From assembly GCA_947258905.1 (NCBI GenBank), contig CAMYKF010000045.1:1-6829 (forward strand): a stretch of DNA of 6,829 nt, read 5' to 3'. Shown here one piece after another: positions 1-6,389 of the stretch. The notes below the pieces were generated by a model, which saw nothing but the letters and a program-made list of their open reading frames with translations, did no database searches and was not told where the DNA came from. A program made the position numbers and the translations under genes. The number at the start of each line of letters is the position of its first letter. Within the stretch, counting starts at the first letter, position 1. This DNA is from an uncultured Pirellulaceae bacterium. GTDB lineage: Bacteria; Planctomycetota; Planctomycetia; Pirellulales; Pirellulaceae.

Positions 1-7
1 GCTTGTC

Positions 8-38
8 CAGCAGTGTCGTGTTTGAATCAGCACTGCTG
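8..38. repeat. 8-bp inverted repeat (possible hairpin) downstream of the sigma factor gene
   Basis: CAGCAGTG at 8-15 is mirrored perfectly by CACTGCTG at 31-38, leaving a 15-nt loop. The repeat begins about 48 nt past the stop codon of the sigma factor gene. In RNA from the minus strand it could form a hairpin, but no U-tract follows it (the next bases read GACAAGC), so it is not a convincing intrinsic terminator. It could be a chance palindrome or an RNA-processing structure. The rest of 1-85 shows no recognisable gene start. Confidence 0.35.
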
Positions 39-85
39 AACGAGCCAGCGTGGCGACCGTCCGTCGATTTTTGATTGACGCGGCG

Positions 86-841
86 TTACAACGATTCCAG
101 CAGCCGGTCGATCTCGTCGTCCAGCGAATCGCTCTCGTCCAGCGTGTCGGCCACCTGTCGCCGTATCGTCTGGCGATACTTGTCCCGCAGTCGGTGAATC
201 GCCACCTTGATTGCCGTCTGACTGAGTCCCAGTTGCGAGGCCACTTCGTCGTAGGACGGCGGCGAACTGTCGGCGGTCAGGAAGACTTTCAGCGTATCGA
301 AAAGGCGTAGTTTTCCGGCGCTTTCATATTGTTCGCGCAAGTCCTGCAAGGAGCGATCAAGCAGTTCCAGTGTCCAGCGACGTTCGAAGAGTTTTTCAGC
401 CGTCCAGTCGTCGACCGGTTCGCGTTGATACCGCGTTTCACCATCATCGAATTCCAGTGGCAGGATGCGACGGTCGCCGCCGCGTTTTTTGGCACGCTGC
501 GCCGCATTCCAGTTGGCAGCGTATTTCTTGATGGCGTCCATCAGGAACCAGCGGAAGCGGCCCCTGCCGGGTTCAATCGCCTTGAGATAGTCCTTTTCAA
601 TCAGGCTGGCGAAAAAATCCTGTGTCAAATCCTGCGCATCACTGGCCGAGTATCCCTTGCGACGCAGGTAGGCGTAAAGCGGATACCAGTAGTGACGGCA
701 TAGCGTTTCCAGCGAGTCCTGCCAGTCGTTGGTTGAGTCCGTCGCCGAACGGGCTGACATGACCACGCTCCAGCGCGTGGTCTGAAATCGCGCGTGGCTG
801 GAGGCGTTCTGGTCCGCAGGTGTGCTGTGATCCGATCCCAT
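86..841 (-). CDS. Planctomycete-type ECF RNA polymerase sigma factor (sigma-70 family)
   Basis: This 251-residue protein is an alternative sigma factor that would direct RNA polymerase to a specific promoter set. Near the N-terminus (residues 21-27) is TTRWSVV, a signature of planctomycete ECF sigma factors. Sigma region 2 spans about 45-120, with the DAQDLTQDFF stretch at 68-77 as the core-binding helix. Region 4 spans about 155-230, with the helix-turn-helix SYDEVASQLGLSQTAIKVAIHRL at about 196-218 shown by its key parts DEVA, LGLS and AIHRLR. The C-terminus is acidic (DESDSLDDEID). The ATG at 841 was chosen because the family begins shortly before TTRWSVV. A TTG at 901 would add 20 unconserved residues and shorten the gap to mnmD from 67 to 7 nt. 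Neither start has a good ribosome binding site. No anti-sigma gene is visible. Family members often sit beside Ser/Thr kinase genes, and any such neighbour would lie left of position 1. Confidence 0.9.
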   Translation of the reverse strand: MGSDHSTPADQNASSHARFQTTRWSVVMSARSATDSTNDWQDSLETLCRHYWYPLYAYLRRKGYSASDAQDLTQDFFASLIEKDYLKAIEPGRGRFRWFLMDAIKKYAANWNAAQRAKKRGGDRRILPLEFDDGETRYQREPVDDWTAEKLFERRWTLELLDRSLQDLREQYESAGKLRLFDTLKVFLTADSSPPSYDEVASQLGLSQTAIKVAIHRLRDKYRQTIRRQVADTLDESDSLDDEIDRLLESL

Positions 842-908
842 AACCCAATTGTCTCTGACCAGGCGGCAATCCACCAGATGAAACGCCGAGGAATCCGGCA
901 ATCGCTGG

Positions 909-1598
909 TCAGCGAACCGCTCGCAAAACCTGACGTTTGCCGCCCTGGGGCCCGGGCAGGCAGTTGACCGTGAATCCGGCCGCTCGCAACCGCTTCTGAA
1001 TTTCCGATTTGACGCAGTAGGTCACCAGTGTCCCCTCGCCGACCAGCAGATTGTACAGTCCGGCCAGAAAATCGGCCGTCCATAACGCCGGAGAAGCCGA
1101 CGGACTGAAGGCATCGAGATATACGCAATCCAAAGTCTGTTGAGAGAATTGGTCAGAGGCAATCAACGATTCAGCACGCCCGAGGAGCAAACGCAACTGG
1201 ACGCGCGGATCAAATTTCACCGTTTTCTCTGTTTCGCCATGTGCCTGACCAAGGTGTTCTCGCAAGGTCGTCAGCAGTGACGGATTCTGCAGGAATGCTT
1301 CGTAGCCCAACTCGGCGAGCAGCGACGGCGGCACCAGTTCTGTGTCAATTGCTGTGTAATCCAGCGTGACATTGTACGCGAGGGCCTGATCGGCGGTTAG
1401 CAGAAAATTCAACCCGGTTCCAAAACCGATTTCCAGAATGCGGGTCGCTTTGCCTTCCCCCATCCGGCGCCGAACGCCACTGTTTTCAAGAAACACGGTT
1501 TGCGATTCACTGAGCGCGCCGGATTCGGAATGGAAACACTCGCCAGCCCGATCACAGAACAGCGTGCGGCTTCCGTCACTCGTCAATACGACTTTCAC
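909..1598 (-). CDS. mnmD: MnmD: tRNA 5-methylaminomethyl-2-thiouridine methyltransferase (stand-alone, DUF752)
   Basis: This SAM-dependent methyltransferase performs the last step of mnm5(s2)U34 synthesis in the wobble position of certain tRNAs, methylating the nm5 intermediate made after MnmE/MnmG action. Visible signatures are TSDGSRTL (6-13), HSESGALSES (23-32), the SAM-binding loop LEIGFGTGLN (55-64), YLDAFSP with P170 and W173 (160-173), TYCVKSEIQKRL (193-204) and LPGPQGGKRQVLRA (214-227). The 229 residues match the stand-alone form. The FAD-dependent oxidase half (MnmC1) of the fused enterobacterial MnmC is absent. The start is GTG at 1598, whose bases form a GTGA overlap with the stop of the upstream NTPase gene, implying translational coupling. 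The protein should be soluble and cytoplasmic. Its place behind a membrane/NTPase module is not explained by its known role. Confidence 0.93.
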   Translation of the reverse strand: MKVVLTSDGSRTLFCDRAGECFHSESGALSESQTVFLENSGVRRRMGEGKATRILEIGFGTGLNFLLTADQALAYNVTLDYTAIDTELVPPSLLAELGYEAFLQNPSLLTTLREHLGQAHGETEKTVKFDPRVQLRLLLGRAESLIASDQFSQQTLDCVYLDAFSPSASPALWTADFLAGLYNLLVGEGTLVTYCVKSEIQKRLRAAGFTVNCLPGPQGGKRQVLRAVR

Positions 1599-2212
1599 GC
1601 CTGCGTCCCGTGAATGGCCAGCTGGCCAGTGGCGACTTGATCATACAGCCAGCGCAATACTTCGCGGACATTGCCCCTGAATCGTACAAACGCTGCCTCG
1701 GCATGACGTGTAATTTCAGAATCGGCCGAGAACCCGAGGTGAGTCAGCACATACTGCAAACTGGCCTGGTCGGGTTGGCAATGGATCCATGTGGGCAGGG
1801 CACAACGCCGGTGGGCCGTCACTATCAATCCGCCAATGGGCACTTTGCGGGATTGCAGCAGGCGACGACAGTTGGCAAACGACAGTCGTTGCATGCCGTC
1901 AACCATCAAAATCGTGCCGTCATTCTTTTGATTGAGCACTTCGTTGATTGTTCGCCGGTGGTTCGAAGGGCAGCGTTGAATGCAAACATATCTCGACGGC
2001 GATTGAGGCGGCAGTTGCCGAACGAGCGTATCCAGCAAAGTGGTTTTGCCAGAGCCTTTGCGGCCCACGATGGCCGCGCAATATCTCATCTGCCGCAACC
2101 TGCCCAAATGGAAGTCCCAGCTGCCAGATGGAAACCGGAATGGAATCGCATCAGTCCATTCGGTGGCAAACGGATTGTGTCGCGCTGGTACTCCGCCGGA
2201 GATGCCGGTCAT
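1595..2212 (-). CDS. AAA-like P-loop NTPase, function unknown
   Basis: This 205-residue protein has a Walker A motif GRKGSGKTT at 50-58 (K56 should bind the phosphates) and a Walker B strand TILMVDG at 100-106 ending in D105. A further core strand GLIVTAHR (128-135) sits where sensor 1 is expected. Near the C-terminus GNVREV (180-185) resembles the sensor-2 arginine motif of AAA+ proteins, with R183. The usual catalytic Glu after the Walker B Asp is replaced by Gly (VDGMQ), so the hydrolysis mechanism may differ or activity may be weak. The N-terminal 40 residues (NPFATEW, FRFPSGSW, LGRLRQM) look like a specific lead-in rather than a signal peptide. There is no membrane segment. The start codon overlaps the stop of the arrestin-like gene (ATGA), and a strong AAGGAG lies 8 nt upstream. 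I do not recognise a named family. It may act with the two genes before it. Confidence 0.75.
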   Translation of the reverse strand: MTGISGGVPARHNPFATEWTDAIPFRFPSGSWDFHLGRLRQMRYCAAIVGRKGSGKTTLLDTLVRQLPPQSPSRYVCIQRCPSNHRRTINEVLNQKNDGTILMVDGMQRLSFANCRRLLQSRKVPIGGLIVTAHRRCALPTWIHCQPDQASLQYVLTHLGFSADSEITRHAEAAFVRFRGNVREVLRWLYDQVATGQLAIHGTQA

Positions 2213-2610
2213 GGTTTGGTCTCCTTCCCCTCCCCTGCTCCGGTGGCGGGAATATACAACTCGCGACGTGTCGGCGAGATAATCAGCTCATGATGCTCGG
2301 CCTCGCACTCCGGAAAGACGATCGCCTCGACCGCCCACACCACTGAGATCAGCTTTCCCGAAATGCTGTTGGGGTACCGCTGTGCCACGAATTGAAACAT
2401 GGTTTCGCCATCTTGCGACGGCGACTCGATCGTGGTCGCGTCGATGACTTCAAAGTCCCGGGTGCCCTTGCCTCGCGTAAACCAGATCAGCCGGACCTCG
2501 AGCGATTCAGACTCCTCGGGCAGGCCCGACCAGTCGAGACGTCCTGAGATGGCTTCGCCAGGCAGATAACACGCCTCGGAGTTGGCCAGCTGTATGCTGA
2601 GTTTGCTCAT
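2209..2610 (-). CDS. Small arrestin-like beta-sandwich protein, function unknown
   Basis: This soluble 133-residue protein has no signal peptide or membrane helix. Its pattern resembles an arrestin-type (arrestin/Vps26/Spo0M-like) beta domain: an opening strand LSIQLANSEACY, then YLPGEAISGRLDW (15-27), a strand SLEVRLIWFTRGKG (36-49), a strand MFQFVAQRYPNS, and ISGKLISVVWAVEAIV (about 83-98). The PGE-x-I-x-G turn and the late S-x-x-G-hydrophobic-W-x-V-x-A strand are the typical landmarks. The fold call is inferred from the strand pattern and was not searched. Such domains usually act as protein-binding scaffolds. The start ATG overlaps the stop of the upstream membrane-protein gene (ATGA), and its own stop overlaps the NTPase start. 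No good Shine-Dalgarno precedes it, so it probably depends on translation of the gene before it. Confidence 0.6.
   Translation of the reverse strand: MSKLSIQLANSEACYLPGEAISGRLDWSGLPEESESLEVRLIWFTRGKGTRDFEVIDATTIESPSQDGETMFQFVAQRYPNSISGKLISVVWAVEAIVFPECEAEHHELIISPTRRELYIPATGAGEGKETKP
2221..2226 (-). promoter_or_regulatory. Strong ribosome binding site for the P-loop NTPase gene
   Basis: Read on the minus strand this is AAGGAG, set in a purine-rich run and ending 8 nt before the ATG at 2212. It lies within the last codons of the arrestin-like gene. It fixes the NTPase start and suggests the protein is made at a good rate despite the 4-nt overlap. It is the clearest Shine-Dalgarno in the left-hand operon. 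Confidence 0.7.
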
Positions 2611-3803
2611 GCGGGTTTGACTCTAAAGTGAAACTTTTCCTCGACGTCCGGCCACCAGCGAATCTCGCCGTGTACCTTGATCATCCAGATAATTTTGTTG
2701 TTGGTTGATTCAAAACTGTGAATCATATCGGGGGGAATGAGAATCGAGTGGCTGCCGAAATCCATTTGGTCGCTATCGGTCATCTCGCCAACTTGAATGG
2801 TCTGGAATACTTCCACGTCGGTCACGGTGTCGGTCCCGCGAACGTAGGTGGCATGTTCGCTGCCTTCGATAATGATGCTCAACTTGTGAAAGCGGGACGC
2901 GTTGCCCGAGCATTCCCAGGCGACATCCAGTGTTTGCCCAGGTGAGACGGCTCCGCTGGACAGGGCAATCTCCACCACGGGATTGGTCAGGGCCAGCAAC
3001 TGGTGCACGGCTCCGGCAAGTAAAAACAGGCCAATTACCACAAAGGGTAGCAGAAACAGGCCCAGACAAATGCCAATTCCGCCTTCGTCCGCCACCACAA
3101 AATAAGCGATCGTTCCAATGATGCCGTTCCAGAAGAGTGCCGCAATTGCCAGACCGGCAAACCGCGCCAAGCGGGTCGATTCCGGTTTCAGACGCTGCGG
3201 ACCCTCCCATTCCGGAGAAAAGATATCCGGCAATTCGGCAGCATCCTTTTTGGCGTGTGCGACATTGGAAAAGGGTGTAGTCTGCCGTTTGGGTTTGGAT
3301 TTCCGCGTGCCGTACAGGCCGGCCAAAAAAATCGGTACACCGAACAGCAGGAACAACAGGAATAACGCTCCCCACATACTTGACCAGTGAAAACTCCGGT
3401 CAATCACAGCGTGTTCCGGTCGGCCCGGATTGTAATAACACGTCGTTTGAAAGCCGACGGGATGACGATCGACAATCGCCTGGGCGGGCTTGCGTCTGCC
3501 GGACGAGTTGTAAAACGAATAGGTGTCGGAGTTCCACGAACGGTTGTTGGCTTCGAATTCAAACGAAATATCTGCCGAATAGGATGAACCGTCGTCATCG
3601 CTGTGAACACCAACTTTGCTACTGGTAATGGTGCATTGCGCCGTGGGCCAGTCGCGTGCCCGCAACGAGTTGATCCATGGATTAACGGTAATGAACCAGA
3701 AGGCCACGATGCCGACAGCAGTAAACACTACACCCAGACAACCGAGCGTCATCCTTGCCCCGGTGCCCATTGGTGCGTTTTCGGAAATTGGCTTGGCGTT
3801 CAT
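2607..3803 (-). CDS. Four-helix membrane protein with DUF3592-like domain and cytoplasmic C-terminal beta domain
   Basis: This 398-residue protein is predicted to sit in the inner membrane. Helix 1 (about 18-40) is followed by an extracytoplasmic DUF3592-like domain (about 50-135), shown by DWPTAQCTIT, a Y-x-A-D-I-S-F-E-F strand, and HPVG then YYNPGRPEHAVID. Helix 2 (about 143-164) leads to a basic cytoplasmic linker (RKSKPKR). Helices 3 and 4 lie at about 213-236 and 242-270. The C-terminal 274-398 is a cytoplasmic beta domain with SPGQTLDVAWEC, KLSIIIEG, SILIPPDMIHSF and KIIWMIKVHGEI, resembling the arrestin-like protein encoded next. The basic loop after helix 2 supports an N-in, C-in topology. 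The ATG at 3803 has no strong ribosome binding site. The gene opens a set of four genes linked by 4-nt overlaps. The domain call is made from sequence pattern, and the biological role is unknown. Confidence 0.7.
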   Translation of the reverse strand: MNAKPISENAPMGTGARMTLGCLGVVFTAVGIVAFWFITVNPWINSLRARDWPTAQCTITSSKVGVHSDDDGSSYSADISFEFEANNRSWNSDTYSFYNSSGRRKPAQAIVDRHPVGFQTTCYYNPGRPEHAVIDRSFHWSSMWGALFLLFLLFGVPIFLAGLYGTRKSKPKRQTTPFSNVAHAKKDAAELPDIFSPEWEGPQRLKPESTRLARFAGLAIAALFWNGIIGTIAYFVVADEGGIGICLGLFLLPFVVIGLFLLAGAVHQLLALTNPVVEIALSSGAVSPGQTLDVAWECSGNASRFHKLSIIIEGSEHATYVRGTDTVTDVEVFQTIQVGEMTDSDQMDFGSHSILIPPDMIHSFESTNNKIIWMIKVHGEIRWWPDVEEKFHFRVKPA

Positions 3804-3883
3804 GGCGACGTGACCGTCATCCGTTGGTCAATCGTTGTTGCGTCTGTTTCGTGTCGCACAAGGCGCTGGCGAAACTGGCAATC
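3804..3883 (-). other. Intergenic gap between the signalling cluster and the membrane-protein operon
   Basis: This 80-nt gap is the longest non-coding stretch between genes in the window, and so the likeliest place for a separate promoter of the left-hand operon. I see no well-spaced -35/-10 pair and no hairpin followed by a T-run. A 5-bp inverted repeat (TGACC at 3811-3815, GGTCA at 3826-3830) lies just before the start of the membrane-protein gene but is too short to interpret. Read-through from the phosphatase gene is possible. Confidence 0.4.
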
Positions 3884-5296
3884 TTACTGGCCGTTGACTT
3901 CCAGTCCCAAAATAGAGACGTCATCCCTGAGGCCATTGGTGCGGCACCACCGCTGCACGGAATCCAGCAGCAGCGATACGCTGTCACCCAGCGGCTGGGT
4001 CTGGCCCAATTCGATGATCTCCGACAATTGCTGTTTGCCAAACTGCTTCATGTGTTCATCCATCGCCTCGGGCACGCCGTCCGAGTACAGGAACAGGCGA
4101 TCGCCGGACTGCAGCTGCAGCACGCATTCATCGTACTCTTCGTCCGGCAACCATCCGATAGGAGTTCCATAATGTTCCACTTCGTGCGGCGTCTTGCCCG
4201 GGCGGAGATGGTAGACCGGTTCATGACCGGCCGAAACGAAGCGGAATTCCAGCGAATCCAGATCCAGCACGCCGTAAACCATGGTGAAGTACAAATCGTT
4301 TTGTTCTTCCATGGGAAAACGCCGATTCAGTTCGCTGGCCACCTCCGCGGGAGGCACGATCCGCGGCTGGTTCGTTTGCGGATCTGCCTGGACAAGCAGT
4401 GACGAAGCCGAAACCTGCGGTGTCAACAGTCGTCCGATCGTGACGGATAGCAAAGACGAAGCCACGCCATGGCCGCTGACATCGACCACGAACGCTGCAA
4501 TGTGTCGTTCATCCAGCGGGAAGAAGTTCAGAAAGTCACCTGCCAGTTCATCGCAGGGGAGGTACTTCCACGCCAAACTCAGGCCCGTTTGATCCGGCTC
4601 CGCCGTGGGCAAAAGCGATTGCTGGACTCTGGCAGCCGCGTCCAGGTCCTCGGACATGCGGTTGTTGGCCGATTCCAGTTTTTCATTGAGGCTCTCCAGT
4701 TCCTCGTTCCACCGCGTTAACTGATCACGGGCCAGCGTCAATTCCTCATTGGTGCGTAATAGTTCCTGGTTCTTTTCAACGGCGTTTTCAAACGTGGAGA
4801 CCAGCAGGTTCAGAACCTGTTGCCGACCGGCCTTGACCGTATAGCGACTCCCGCCGAGGGTCACGTCCAGTTGGTGCTCTTCGGAGTTGTCGTCGATGGG
4901 CGTTTCCAGAAGGGACGCTACTCGGCCAATCAGGAAATCGGGATCGTACGGCTTGGTGACGTAGTTATCTGCGCCACAATGCAGGCCCTTGATGATGTCC
5001 TGGGGGTCGGAGAGGGTCGACAGCAGGATGAAGGGTATCGTGCGCAGCTCGGCGTCCTGTTTGACGGCGTTGCACAGTTCGTAACCGGTCATCCGCGGCA
5101 TTTCGATGTCGGAAATGACCAGTGTTGGTCGCCGCTGGTGGATCATTTCCAGTCCCACCTGGCCGTCTTCGGCCGTTCGCACTTCGTAACCGGCCTGAAT
5201 CAATTTGTCCGTCAGAATTTTTGCCTGCACGCGACTGTCTTCGACTACCAGTAGCGATGCTGTTTCGGAATTGGTTTGCACATCCGCGGCGTTCAT
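3884..5296 (-). CDS. Response regulator with C-terminal PP2C-type serine phosphatase (RsbU/SpoIIE class)
   Basis: This 470-residue cytoplasmic protein would turn phosphorylation of its receiver into Ser/Thr phosphatase activity, probably on an anti-sigma-antagonist (STAS) protein. The receiver spans about 12-131, with E19/D20, phospho-acceptor D63 (ISDIEMP), S93 in the switch position and K115 (VTKPYD). A linker containing VTLGGSRYTVKAGRQQVLNL (about 145-164) leads to a long coiled coil (about 168-222, rich in E/L/N heptads). The PP2C domain (about 235-467) keeps metal-binding motifs: LAGDF with D254, VDVSGHG with D272, YSDGVPEA with D406 and RDDVSIL with D458/D459. The ATG overlaps the cheB stop (ATGA) and has a GGGGA ribosome binding site. 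Its place behind cheY and cheB suggests it is an output of the same chemosensory kinase. Its direct substrate is not in the window. Confidence 0.93.
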   Translation of the reverse strand: MNAADVQTNSETASLLVVEDSRVQAKILTDKLIQAGYEVRTAEDGQVGLEMIHQRRPTLVISDIEMPRMTGYELCNAVKQDAELRTIPFILLSTLSDPQDIIKGLHCGADNYVTKPYDPDFLIGRVASLLETPIDDNSEEHQLDVTLGGSRYTVKAGRQQVLNLLVSTFENAVEKNQELLRTNEELTLARDQLTRWNEELESLNEKLESANNRMSEDLDAAARVQQSLLPTAEPDQTGLSLAWKYLPCDELAGDFLNFFPLDERHIAAFVVDVSGHGVASSLLSVTIGRLLTPQVSASSLLVQADPQTNQPRIVPPAEVASELNRRFPMEEQNDLYFTMVYGVLDLDSLEFRFVSAGHEPVYHLRPGKTPHEVEHYGTPIGWLPDEEYDECVLQLQSGDRLFLYSDGVPEAMDEHMKQFGKQQLSEIIELGQTQPLGDSVSLLLDSVQRWCRTNGLRDDVSILGLEVNGQ

Positions 5297-6384
5297 GAAA
5301 TCCCCTTTCGGACGCGCCGGCTGCGTTTGACATGTCGCATGATGGCCGGGGCGATTTTTCCCAAAGGCAGTATGCGATCAGCCAAATCCGCTTCGATCAC
5401 GGCTTTTGGCATTCCGTACACGGTGCAATCCTCGCTGGATTGAGCGAATACAAAACCGCCTGCCTGTTTCAATTCCCGACAGCCGGCCAGGCCATCGCGT
5501 CCCATGCCTGTCATGATCACGGCCAGTAAATTGCCTTCAAGGACTGCCGCGGCGGAGCGCAACAGGTAATCAACGGCAGGTCGCACGCCATGCTCTGGCG
5601 GATCGTCGGTGACGCAGGTCAGCAAACGCTCACCGTCTTTCAAAAGTTTCATTTGCTGGCCTCCTGGTGCGATCATGATACGCCCCGCCATCGCTTGCAT
5701 GCCGTCGCCCGCTTCCACAACTTCCGCGGAGCAGAACTCGTCAAGCCTGCGAGCGAGTGTCGTGGTATATCGTGACGGCATGTGCTGGACGACAAACACC
5801 GGAACCTGCAGCTCGTCGGAGAGCCTCGGCAGCACGAGCCGCAGCGCTTCGGGACCTCCCGTGGACGTGCCAATGACAATGGCCTGACAAGCGGATTCGG
5901 GGATCAGCAGAGACAGTCCGGTGACTGTATCCTGAGCGGACGGCGCCGGTGCGACGGGTCCGCGACTGACAGCTGCGTCGCGAAACGCCAGGATTTTCTC
6001 GACCAGTTCCTGTTTCAGGCAGGCACGGTTGGCACCCGGGTCACCGCTGGAGGGTTTGAGTATGAAGTCAAAGGCCCCTTGCATCAGCGCATCGGTTGTG
6101 ACCTGAGCCCCTTCGCTGGTATGGCTGCTGACCATAATCGCACCGGTGCGCAGCTTGCGCCGCTTAATCTCCGCCAGCACCGCAATGCCGTCCATGTCCG
6201 GCATCTGTACATCCAGAGTGAGCAGATCCGGGTCCAGTTGCCCAATCTTTTCCAGTGCCTCCAATCCATTTTTTGCCAGGCCGATGATCTCAACCCCATC
6301 AACGTCGCGCAGAACATTTTGGATTGACTGTCGGTACAAGGCCGAGTCATCAACCACGAGCACTTTGACGGGACGGTTGTTCAA
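5293..6384 (-). CDS. cheB: CheB: chemoreceptor glutamate methylesterase / glutamine deamidase response regulator
   Basis: CheB removes methyl groups from receptor glutamates (and deamidates glutamines) when its receiver is phosphorylated by CheA, giving sensory adaptation. The 363 residues match full-length CheB. The receiver (about 5-120) has D12/D13, phospho-acceptor D58 (TLDVQMP), S87 and K110. An Ala/Pro-rich linker (about 135-155) joins it to the esterase domain (about 165-350). The catalytic triad is intact: S174 in IGTSTGG, H201 in VVQHMPS and D297 in MTGMGRDG. The C-terminus is basic (KRSRRVRKG). The start is TTG at 6384: it has GAGGAA 8 nt upstream, leaves a 5-nt gap to cheY, and the next in-frame alternative (GTG at residue 8) would cut into the first beta strand. 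The stop overlaps the phosphatase gene. No CheR or receptor is visible, so its substrate receptor must be encoded elsewhere. Confidence 0.95.
   Translation of the reverse strand: MNNRPVKVLVVDDSALYRQSIQNVLRDVDGVEIIGLAKNGLEALEKIGQLDPDLLTLDVQMPDMDGIAVLAEIKRRKLRTGAIMVSSHTSEGAQVTTDALMQGAFDFILKPSSGDPGANRACLKQELVEKILAFRDAAVSRGPVAPAPSAQDTVTGLSLLIPESACQAIVIGTSTGGPEALRLVLPRLSDELQVPVFVVQHMPSRYTTTLARRLDEFCSAEVVEAGDGMQAMAGRIMIAPGGQQMKLLKDGERLLTCVTDDPPEHGVRPAVDYLLRSAAAVLEGNLLAVIMTGMGRDGLAGCRELKQAGGFVFAQSSEDCTVYGMPKAVIEADLADRILPLGKIAPAIMRHVKRSRRVRKGIS
5301..5305 (-). promoter_or_regulatory. Ribosome binding site for the receiver-PP2C gene
   Basis: The minus strand reads AAAGGGGATTTC before the ATG at 5296, placing GGGG 5 nt from the start. 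It lies inside the last codons of cheB and supports the overlapping start. Confidence 0.6.
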
Positions 6385-6389
6385 CGCTG

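Noticed and set aside
1..88. The sigma factor frame stays open after its TAA stop to the window edge (about 28 codons)
   Set aside because: It has no start codon in that frame, and a stop-free run of this length is common by chance. The sigma protein already ends with a plausible acidic C-terminus, so read-through is not supported.
1610..2293. Long open frame on the plus strand (227 codons)
   Set aside because: It lies antisense to the P-loop NTPase gene, whose Walker motifs and ribosome binding site are clear. The plus-strand translation shows no domain pattern.
3811..3830. 5-bp inverted repeat TGACC/GGTCA before the membrane-protein gene
   Set aside because: It is too short, with a 10-nt loop and no extension, to be called an operator or a terminator.
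3755..4402. Plus-strand open frame of 215 codons
   Set aside because: It is antisense to the phosphatase domain and the gap, with no recognisable motif. It reflects codon bias of the real gene.
5782..6327. Plus-strand open frame of 181 codons
   Set aside because: It is antisense to cheB, whose catalytic residues are all intact. No domain pattern is seen in the plus-strand product.
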